Assembly: GCA_035493595.1 (NCBI GenBank)
Contig: DATJHZ010000372.1
Coordinates: forward strand, 1-12,299
Length of the DNA stretch: 12,299 nucleotides
From: DATCRE01 sp035493595
Lineage (GTDB): Bacteria > Bacteroidota > Bacteroidia > Cytophagales > Cyclobacteriaceae
Direction of reading: 5' to 3'
How positions within the stretch are numbered: position 1 is the first letter of the stretch; each line of letters opens with the position of its first letter. The position numbers and the translations under genes were made by a program. A model generated the notes under the pieces. The model was not told the DNA's origin and searched no databases. It saw only the letters and a program-made list of their open reading frames with translations. Below are positions 1 to 6,018 of this stretch, in pieces.

Positions 1-65
1 TGAAGGATTACAAAAGAAGATTAAAGCATTATATCAAAAAGTATAGCACTGCAGTGCACAAATAA
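1..65 (+). CDS. 3' end of a rightward gene, product unknown (frame uncertain)
   Basis: Two forward frames are open from the window edge. One reads KDYKRRLKHYIKKYSTAVHK and stops with TAA at 63-65; the other reads EGLQKKIKALYQKV and stops with TAG at 44-46. Both look like plausible lysine-rich C-terminal tails. That a rightward gene ends here is inferred from the strong terminator hairpin starting at 64. The second frame leaves the usual gap before the hairpin. The first overlaps the stem by two bases, which has a parallel in this window, since the gene at 1437-2381 also ends inside its terminator. Too little is visible to assign a family. Confidence 0.3.
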   Translation, partial: KDYKRRLKHYIKKYSTAVHK

Positions 66-115
66 ATCAGAGAGCCCCAAAATCGTAATGATCTTGGGGC
101 TCTCTGATTTTTGTT
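64..115. terminator. Strong intrinsic terminator, probably bidirectional
   Basis: A perfect 17-bp inverted repeat has arms at 64-80 and 94-110 (AAATCAGAGAGCCCCAA and its complement) around a 13-nt loop at 81-93. A GC core is flanked by A/T-rich ends. On the + strand the stem runs into TTTTTGTT, as expected for a Rho-independent terminator of the rightward gene at the left edge. On the - strand the hairpin is about 70 nt downstream of the DUF937-like stop codon at 181 and is followed by a weaker A/T tract, so it can plausibly end that transcript too. The stretch 111-180 holds no gene, only A/T-rich spacer. Confidence 0.88.
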
Positions 116-180
116 AGAGTTTGAATTTTTATAAATCCAAATTTCAATTAACTCTGGAATAGTATTGCAATCACTATCTA

Positions 181-675
181 TTATTTAAACAAGCCACCAA
201 GCATACCACCTATATCTCCAAGGCCACTATCTTGTTTAGAGCTACCACCAAGTTGACCAAGCATTCCTCCGATGTCGAAGTTGCTTCCACCAAGACCACT
301 CATTACGTCTTGCAAATTGAAAGAACTGTCTGATGGATCATTGGTTTTGGAAATAAATTTATTCATAACTGTAGGAATCAGACTGGATGCAATACTCTGC
401 GCTGACTGTGGTGATACACCAAACTTTGAAGCAAGACTTCCTGCCACTGATGAAATGATTTGCGTTACCATCGGGTTGTTAGCAATAGAACCGCCTTGAA
501 ACAGTGATGCTACCTGTTGAAAGTTTCCTTGTGAAATATGATTCTGCAATCCACTAAAAATCTGATTGCCTACATCTGCAATAGCAGCATCATTATGCTG
601 ATTTGGGATTGCCTGATTGTTGATGATCGCATCACCAGCATGTTGCTTTACGAGGTCCATTATTTGATCTAGCAT
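181..675 (-). CDS. DUF937-like conserved protein of unknown function
   Basis: A 164-residue protein with no signal peptide and no membrane segment, probably cytoplasmic. It has a helical first part (about 1-60, with an IPNQHNDAAIADVGNQI segment), a helical middle rich in Ser/Ala/Gln (65-108, including KFGVSPQSAQSIASSLIP), a KTNDPSDSSF linker at 110-119, and a Gly/Leu-rich tail. The tail contains DIGGMLG twice (134-140 and 154-160) and ends GGLFK. This helix-plus-glycine-rich layout resembles the DUF937 family common in Bacteroidota; the assignment is from pattern memory only. The function is unknown. The ATG at 675 is the only reasonable start and has no Shine-Dalgarno. It lies 94 bp downstream of the riboflavin synthase stop on the same strand with no hairpin between, so co-transcription is possible, but a heptamer repeat array occupies that gap. 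Confidence 0.75.
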   Translation of the reverse strand: MLDQIMDLVKQHAGDAIINNQAIPNQHNDAAIADVGNQIFSGLQNHISQGNFQQVASLFQGGSIANNPMVTQIISSVAGSLASKFGVSPQSAQSIASSLIPTVMNKFISKTNDPSDSSFNLQDVMSGLGGSNFDIGGMLGQLGGSSKQDSGLGDIGGMLGGLFK

Positions 676-712
676 AATTAGGTGTGTTTAAGTAATTTTT
701 TTATGAGGTTAA

Positions 713-759
713 AAATCGTAAATCGTAAATCGTAAATCGTAAATCGTAAATCGTAAATC
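713..759. repeat. Heptamer tandem array, (AAATCGT) about 6.7 copies
   Basis: Six perfect consecutive copies of AAATCGT occupy 713-719, 720-726, 727-733, 734-740, 741-747 and 748-754. A seventh partial copy (AAATC) follows at 755-759. The array begins 10 bp downstream of the riboflavin synthase stop codon in transcription direction and ends 37 bp before the ATG of the DUF937-like gene. It is non-coding. A perfect short tandem repeat of this kind is prone to slipped-strand copy-number change; whether this one varies or affects expression cannot be told here. Confidence 0.95.
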
Positions 760-769
760 TTAATTTATA

Positions 770-1357
770 TTACTTCATCGCCAATAGTTTTTTAACATAC
801 TTGCCAACAATATCAAACTCAAGATTAACAGTGTCGCCTTCTTTAAGCTGATGAAAATTAGTATGCTCATATGTATAGGGAATGATGGCTACTGTAAATC
901 CATCGATCTTTGAATTAAAACATGTAAGGCTGATACCGTTCACTGAGACCGATCCTTTCTCAACCGTTACATTTCCAACAGATGGATCGTAAGTAAAATC
1001 AAACAACCAGCTGCCTCCAACTTCTTTTATAGATTTTACGATTCCTGTCTGATCAACATGACCTTGAACAATATGACCATCAAATCGGCCATTGTTAAGC
1101 ATGCATCTTTCAAGATTAACTTTATCGCCTTCTACCAAATCTCCGATGTTGGATTTCTGAAGAGTTTCATCAATCGCTGTAACCCAATGTGCGCTCTCTT
1201 CGACCTTTGTTACGGTAAGACAAACGCCATTGTGTGAAATACTCTGATCTATTTTCAGCTCGTTGCTTATGGAGCTACTCACTAAAAAATGTCTGTTTGT
1301 ACCTTCTTTGCGGATGGTTTTAATGGTGCCCATCGCTTCTATTATTCCTGTAAACAT
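770..1357 (-). CDS. ribE: Riboflavin synthase, alpha chain
   Basis: This enzyme catalyses the last step of riboflavin synthesis, the dismutation of two 6,7-dimethyl-8-ribityllumazine molecules to riboflavin and 5-amino-6-ribitylamino-uracil, in the cytoplasm. The 195 residues match the family's usual length (about 200). It starts with the hallmark MFTGIIE, which fixes the ATG at 1357. It has two tandem lumazine-binding domains, about 1-97 and 98-195, whose internal duplication is visible as SHNGVCLTV (41-49) versus SVNGISLTC (138-146) and NLERCM (81-86) versus NLEFDIVGKYV (178-188). The diagnostic GHIVQGHVD lies at 94-102. No other rib genes are in the window and no FMN riboswitch is seen upstream, so it appears to be a solitary housekeeping gene. 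In some nomenclatures the gene is called ribC. The divergent neighbour is the DUF72 gene. Confidence 0.97.
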   Translation of the reverse strand: MFTGIIEAMGTIKTIRKEGTNRHFLVSSSISNELKIDQSISHNGVCLTVTKVEESAHWVTAIDETLQKSNIGDLVEGDKVNLERCMLNNGRFDGHIVQGHVDQTGIVKSIKEVGGSWLFDFTYDPSVGNVTVEKGSVSVNGISLTCFNSKIDGFTVAIIPYTYEHTNFHQLKEGDTVNLEFDIVGKYVKKLLAMK

Positions 1358-1436
1358 GACTCAAAATTAACCCGACTTATCATCTTTAAAAAGAATTAAT
1401 TAGATACATTGGTAATCAGTTCAACCCGTTCACAAC
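1358..1436. promoter_or_regulatory. Divergent promoter region between riboflavin synthase and DUF72 gene
   Basis: This 79-bp A/T-rich gap separates two divergent start codons, so it must hold both promoters unless transcripts enter from elsewhere. A rightward candidate for the Bacteroidota -7 element (consensus TAnnTTTG) is TACATTGG at 1405-1412, one mismatch, about 24 nt before the DUF72 ATG. Leftward, TAATTTTG at 1369-1362 matches the consensus exactly but lies only 4 nt from the ribE ATG, so it would imply a leaderless transcript and may be chance. No convincing -33 TTG partner was found for either. Confidence 0.25.
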
Positions 1437-2381
1437 ATGGAATTTGGCCGAGTAGACCCTGCTGATTTAAGTGCGATTGATCTTACTCTTCCACCCGATA
1501 AGTCTGAAACTCGTACTGTATTAAAAAAAGCAGGATCTAACAAAGCCCCTCAGATCTATGTTGGCTGCGCTAAATGGGGCCGAAAGGATTGGATTGGAAA
1601 GATCTATCCACCAAAAACTAAAGAATCAGATTTTCTTAATCATTATTCAAAGCATTTTAATTGCATTGAACTGAATGCTACATTTTACAAAATGCCAACC
1701 GAAAAACAAACTGCTGCATGGAAAGCTAAAGTTGGAAATGATTTTATGTTCTGTCCAAAGTTTGTAGATCAGATCACTCACTTGAAGAGACTCAACGATG
1801 TAAAAGAATTAACAGAACGTTTTCTGGAAGGCATTAGTGGCTTTGGCAATAATCTTGGTCCATTATTTCTTATGCCGCATCCAGGCATGGGTCCTAAAAC
1901 ATTAGCGACTATTCAAACCTTTATTCAATCTCTTCCAAAAGACATTAAGCTTTTTGTAGAGCTGCGTCACAGTGAATGGTTTAGTAACAAAGACGCTTTT
2001 CAACAGATCTTTGCCATGCTTGAAAACAATAGCACTGGTGCTGTCATTACCGATGCCTCAGGCCGAAGAGATTGTGTTCACATGCGACTCACTACTCCCG
2101 AAGCTTTCATTCGCTTTGTGGGTAATGGTTTACACTTAACAGATTACACCCGTATTGATGACTGGGTGCAACGCATTAAGCAATGGATAGAAGAAGGCAT
2201 TCAAAAAATTTATTTCTTTATGCACCAACATGAAGAGCTCCGATCACCTGAGCTAAGTCGGTATCTTATTCAACAACTTAATAAACATTGCGGAACAACT
2301 ATACCCGAGCCTAAATTTGTTGGTGAAGAATCTGATTTATTTGGTGCTGTTCCTAAAAAGAAAAAGTCAGGTAAGTCCTGA
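1437..2381 (+). CDS. DUF72 (YecE-like) domain protein
   Basis: A 314-residue soluble protein of the DUF72/YecE family (COG1801), a TIM-barrel-like fold whose biochemical role is not established. A family-specific N-terminal extension of about 38 residues precedes the domain. The domain opens at IYVGCAKWGRKDW (40-52), continues with IELNATFYKMP (77-87, the family's E-x-N-x-TFY motif), FCPKF (105-109), LFLMPHPGMG (143-152) and LFVELRHSEWF (172-182), and closes with IYFFMHQHEE (258-267). The C-terminus is a lysine-rich tail (KKKKSGKS, 307-314) because the coding sequence runs into its own terminator. The ATG at 1437 has no Shine-Dalgarno, like the other genes here. It is a single-gene unit, divergent from riboflavin synthase and convergent with the SusCD-VCBS cluster. 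No link to riboflavin synthesis is implied beyond adjacency. Confidence 0.9.
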   Translation: MEFGRVDPADLSAIDLTLPPDKSETRTVLKKAGSNKAPQIYVGCAKWGRKDWIGKIYPPKTKESDFLNHYSKHFNCIELNATFYKMPTEKQTAAWKAKVGNDFMFCPKFVDQITHLKRLNDVKELTERFLEGISGFGNNLGPLFLMPHPGMGPKTLATIQTFIQSLPKDIKLFVELRHSEWFSNKDAFQQIFAMLENNSTGAVITDASGRRDCVHMRLTTPEAFIRFVGNGLHLTDYTRIDDWVQRIKQWIEEGIQKIYFFMHQHEELRSPELSRYLIQQLNKHCGTTIPEPKFVGEESDLFGAVPKKKKSGKS

Positions 2382-2390
2382 CTTTTTTCT
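2361..2390. terminator. Bidirectional terminator between convergent genes, overlapping a stop codon
   Basis: A perfect 11-bp stem has arms AAAAAGTCAGG (2361-2371) and CCTGACTTTTT (2377-2387) with a 5-nt loop TAAGT. Because A and T runs form its ends, both strands leave the GC core into a T-rich tract: TTTTTT on + (2383-2388) and the complement of the A-run on -. It sits between the convergent DUF72 and VCBS genes, whose stops are 12 bp apart. The DUF72 stop TGA (2379-2381) is inside the right arm. Confidence 0.85.
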
Positions 2391-2393
2391 CTT

Positions 2394-5300
2394 CTACATA
2401 ACTGTTGGTATTATCTTTCGCGACTTTCCCTGTGAATCATAAATAATAATCTCTTTAACACCATTCGGTATTTTTACTTTTCTTGATGATTGTGATAAAT
2501 ACCCGGAGCCATAGTATGCTTCTGCCTTTTCCTTTCTACCATCCTGATAAATAAATTCTAACCACGAATCTAATGGTTGAAGCACTAACAGATTTGTTTT
2601 TAATTTTTCATGCGGAACAAAAACTTTCAAGCTATCTCTGTTCTGCGTCGCCAGAAATATTTCTTCTTGTTTAGAATTATAAAGGTAGGCCAATGCTTTT
2701 GCATCACCCTTAACATAAAATCCGCTGCTTGCTGAAGGTGTTACTGTAAAAGCTCCCTTACCATTGCCAAGTAGAACAAGTCCTGTAAATGCATCATATC
2801 TACCGGTGAATACTTCGTTGCCATAATCATTTCCAATCATCATCACATCTAAGTTTCCATCATTGTTAACATCATCGGTAATCATGCCATTCACAATCGA
2901 TACCTGTACAAGTAAAGGCAACGATGTCATTTTGAATTTGCCATTACCTAAATTCTCAACATAACTTGTTGCCATGTTGTTGGCCTCTAATACAGTTGCA
3001 TCTTTAAGGTCTTCATCACTTAGCACATCATTGATCGTTGATTTGCCATAATGTTTATAGTTATTAAACTTCTGTCTGAATTTAGGACTCTGAGAATTAA
3101 GCTCGTCCCAGAAATGAACAGGATATAATTTCTTCACAGTGTCCTGCATAGATTCACGTTGATAGCAAGCCAGAACCGGATCAATACTGTTGTTACCATC
3201 AAAATCTTTGGCAAATACTTTCAGCGGATATAGTTTATTACATTTATAACTATTGTTCAATCCCAGGTTACCCACTATATAATCAAGGTCACCATCTTTA
3301 TCATAATCTCCTGCTGTAATGCTGTTCCACCAGCCACGTTCATTTTGTAAACCTGTATCTCCAAGCTTCCTGAATTTTTCTCCTTCATTCTTATAGAAAT
3401 CAACAGACATAAATTCGCCAGCGAGAATGAGGTCAACTTTACCATCATTATCGAAGTCAGACCAGATAGCATCTGTTATCATCCCAGGTGTTTTCAATTC
3501 TGCACATACTTGCTCCGTAACATTTGTAAACTTGCCATGATCATTCTTCAGCAAATAACTCTCAGCAGGCATAGGATAACTTCCAGGAACCACACGGCCA
3601 GCAACAAACAAATCCAAGTCACCATCGGCATCATAATCTGCTGCGCGTACAGACGATCCTGATGATTTTGTATCAGGCAATGCAGAAGGGTCCGTCTTAA
3701 ACACTCCTTTACCATTGTTTATGTACAATCTATCCTGATAAATGTCGTACGATGTTCCGGGTTCAATACTTCCACTGACAACATATAAATCAAGGTCGCC
3801 GTCATTATCAGCATCGAATAACAAAAGACCTTCATCTTCTTCTGGTTTTATTTTCTCAGGAATGAGATTATTTACAACACCGAATGTCCCATCCTTCTTT
3901 TGAACAAAAGCTGTTGTGTAAGTGTCTTTTGAACCCCCAATTATAAAATCTTCTAATCCATCGGCATTGATATCGCCAACACAAATACCAGGTCCAGCCT
4001 GTGAAAATTTATGAGGCATCGTTCGTTGAAGATTAAAATCAATCTGATCTTCTTCCTGATGTTTAAATATGATCTTTGTCGAAGCACTGGCTTCTTCAAA
4101 CAATGTTCCGCTTTGTATTGGTAATGTGTGCACTGTTGTTGATTTGCCTTCCGTCTTTTCATCGATATGAAGTACCTGATCTGCTGTCACATTTTTCAAT
4201 GTTGTTGATTTTCCATCAGGCCATTGAACAATTAATGAATCTATGGTGGTTTCCTTTCCTAAACCAAAATGAATTATATCTTCAACTGACGAGAGGAATC
4301 CACGTGAAAGAGATTGTTCAGCATACTGCATTTTACCGTTGCTATAGTAAAGATTAATTTTTGTTCCGAGTGCATCTCTATTCTCTTCAGTTCCATTAAG
4401 TTTTATTCGAATGAAATGATGGTCACTTGGTGTGTTCTTTTCACCAGTGTTCGTTAACTGATTTTCATAAATAGATGCAGGGCTGTTAATATTATTGATA
4501 ACATAATCCAGATCACCATCGTTATCTAAATCTGCAAATGCTGCACCATTTGAGAAGGATGGTGTGCTCAATCCCCATGCTACCGTAACATCTTTGAAAG
4601 TAAGGTCACCATTATTTTTATAGGCATAATTTGGTATGCTGACTATTGGAATCGAGTCCATGATATAACGAATGCCAGCAATGTGTCCAACGTCAGCGCG
4701 ATAGTTTGCAAAGTCTTTATCGGATATGTCTTTCGGAAATCCGTTTGTAATTAACAGATCACGATTACCATCATTGTCGACATCTACAAACAGTGGTGAC
4801 CAACTCCATTCCGTTTGGAATACACCCGCTAATTCTCCTATCTCACTAAACTTGATTCCTTTGTTGAGATTATTATTCAAATGCAACATGTTTCTCACAT
4901 ACTGATATTCGTAATTATATTTTTCATTGTTGATGTAGTTCAAATAACTTTTATTGCTGATGGTTGTTTTTTTGCGACTGTTTATTTCGGGCAGCATATC
5001 TAGTGTGATGATATCGGGCAACCCATCATTGTTGATATCAGCAACATCATTACCCATGGAGAACTGACTCTGGTGTCCAACAAATTCAGCTATGCGATTT
5101 GTGAACGTTCCATTTTTATTATTGATAAAGAGATTATCGTTAGAGAGGTAGTCATTTGAAACATAGATATCAGGCCAGCCATCCATATTAAAGTCGGCCA
5201 CTGAAATACCAAGTCCAAATCCTTCTACATTTATTCCACTACCATTTGTTACGTCTGTAAATGTATTGTTACCATTATTTCTGTATAGCTTATCGTTATT

Positions 5301-5951
5301 TGGTGATGAGCCATCTGTTATTTTTGGTCTGTAATTCGTTGGTTGATTAGACACTCTCACATTGGTAAGGATATATAAATCAAGATCGCCGTCTTTATCA
5401 TAATCCAGAAAAGATGCATTGATACTGTAGCCTCCAAAGGCTACACCGTATTGTTGCGCCATATCCGTAAACTCAGGCACACCATCCTTATTAACCCCTT
5501 TGTTGATAAAGAGCATATTATGTCTGTTGGCTGAGTCTTTCTTCATTGTGGCGCAGACATAGATATCCATCAAACCATCTTTATTTATATCAGCAATAGC
5601 CACACCCGAATTCCATTTACCTTTTACGTTTACATGAGCTTCATCGGTAACATCTTTGAATTGAAGATTACCCTTGTTGAGATAAAGCTTATTCTCTACT
5701 TCATTGCCGGTAAAGAACAAATCCTGCAGACCATCATTGTTAAAATCAGAAACAGCCACACCTCCACCGTTATAGATATACTCGTAGGTGAGGATATTAA
5801 AGCTGTCGGTTTCTTCAATTGCATTCGTGAAGTAGACGCCCGTTTCATCGGCATTCTTCATCACAAATAATGTATCTGCCTTTTTATTGCAGCTATTCAA
5901 AAGTGCCAGCGTAAAACCCGACAGCACAAAATATAAGACCTTATTTTTCAT
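2394..5951 (-). CDS. FG-GAP/VCBS repeat and ASPIC/UnbV domain lipoprotein associated with SusCD
   Basis: A 1185-residue predicted lipoprotein. The N-terminus is basic, then hydrophobic, with lipobox LNSC at 18-21, so Cys21 should be lipidated; this fixes the ATG at 5951. It carries 14 FG-GAP-type calcium loops of the form DxDxDGxxD: at 69, 121, 183, 253, 305, 390 and 474 in the first half, and at 660, 713, 772, 832, 882, 916 (degenerate, DFDGNNSID) and 1027 in the second. Such loops typically line beta-propeller blades. An ASPIC/UnbV domain lies between the halves (about 512-597, with SRGFLSS, IHFGLG and VQWPDG). A shorter ASPIC-like stretch closes the protein (about 1129-1181, with GSGYLSQSS). 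Proteins of this layout are often found beside SusC/SusD in Bacteroidota; their function is not established, and a role as accessory surface binder or scaffold is inference. It is the last gene of the cluster but lies just beyond a terminator. Confidence 0.9.
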   Translation of the reverse strand: MKNKVLYFVLSGFTLALLNSCNKKADTLFVMKNADETGVYFTNAIEETDSFNILTYEYIYNGGGVAVSDFNNDGLQDLFFTGNEVENKLYLNKGNLQFKDVTDEAHVNVKGKWNSGVAIADINKDGLMDIYVCATMKKDSANRHNMLFINKGVNKDGVPEFTDMAQQYGVAFGGYSINASFLDYDKDGDLDLYILTNVRVSNQPTNYRPKITDGSSPNNDKLYRNNGNNTFTDVTNGSGINVEGFGLGISVADFNMDGWPDIYVSNDYLSNDNLFINNKNGTFTNRIAEFVGHQSQFSMGNDVADINNDGLPDIITLDMLPEINSRKKTTISNKSYLNYINNEKYNYEYQYVRNMLHLNNNLNKGIKFSEIGELAGVFQTEWSWSPLFVDVDNDGNRDLLITNGFPKDISDKDFANYRADVGHIAGIRYIMDSIPIVSIPNYAYKNNGDLTFKDVTVAWGLSTPSFSNGAAFADLDNDGDLDYVINNINSPASIYENQLTNTGEKNTPSDHHFIRIKLNGTEENRDALGTKINLYYSNGKMQYAEQSLSRGFLSSVEDIIHFGLGKETTIDSLIVQWPDGKSTTLKNVTADQVLHIDEKTEGKSTTVHTLPIQSGTLFEEASASTKIIFKHQEEDQIDFNLQRTMPHKFSQAGPGICVGDINADGLEDFIIGGSKDTYTTAFVQKKDGTFGVVNNLIPEKIKPEEDEGLLLFDADNDGDLDLYVVSGSIEPGTSYDIYQDRLYINNGKGVFKTDPSALPDTKSSGSSVRAADYDADGDLDLFVAGRVVPGSYPMPAESYLLKNDHGKFTNVTEQVCAELKTPGMITDAIWSDFDNDGKVDLILAGEFMSVDFYKNEGEKFRKLGDTGLQNERGWWNSITAGDYDKDGDLDYIVGNLGLNNSYKCNKLYPLKVFAKDFDGNNSIDPVLACYQRESMQDTVKKLYPVHFWDELNSQSPKFRQKFNNYKHYGKSTINDVLSDEDLKDATVLEANNMATSYVENLGNGKFKMTSLPLLVQVSIVNGMITDDVNNDGNLDVMMIGNDYGNEVFTGRYDAFTGLVLLGNGKGAFTVTPSASSGFYVKGDAKALAYLYNSKQEEIFLATQNRDSLKVFVPHEKLKTNLLVLQPLDSWLEFIYQDGRKEKAEAYYGSGYLSQSSRKVKIPNGVKEIIIYDSQGKSRKIIPTVM

Positions 5952-5959
5952 AGTGGAAT

Positions 5960-5996
5960 AAAAAAAAACGAAGGCAATTTACATTGCCTTCGTTTT
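5960..5996 (-). terminator. Intrinsic terminator after susD, inside the cluster
   Basis: A perfect 13-bp inverted repeat has arms at 5965-5977 and 5984-5996 (AAAACGAAGGCAA and its complement) with a 6-nt loop. Read leftward it is followed by nine T residues (complement of the A-run 5960-5968), the standard Rho-independent layout. It lies 22 bp downstream of the susD stop. Only 8 nt separate the T-run from the ATG of the VCBS gene, so there is no room for a promoter between hairpin and start. The VCBS gene therefore probably depends on read-through. Confidence 0.88.
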
Positions 5997-6018
5997 AAAG
6001 TAACTAATAAATCAAATA

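Noticed and set aside
116..153. A/T-rich imperfect inverted repeat (GAGTT...AACTC) downstream of the DUF937-like gene
   Set aside because: Pairing needs bulges and has almost no G-C content; the much stronger hairpin at 64-110 is the better terminator.
272..499. Forward open frame of 75 codons inside the DUF937-like gene
   Set aside because: Entirely antisense to a better-supported gene, with no recognisable domain and no promoter; a mirror of its codon use.
713..759. Possible CRISPR-like or ncRNA nature of the heptamer array
   Set aside because: Units are contiguous with no spacers and no cas genes nearby; it is a plain short tandem repeat.
1358..1436. FMN riboswitch upstream of riboflavin synthase
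   Set aside because: The leader to the neighbouring divergent gene is only 79 bp, A/T-rich, and lacks the conserved multi-helix RFN element.
3275..5870. Short frames on both strands inside the VCBS gene (for example 4076-4357 and 5634-5870 forward)
   Set aside because: The VCBS reading frame is intact with regularly spaced calcium loops; these are overlapping shadows without start signals.
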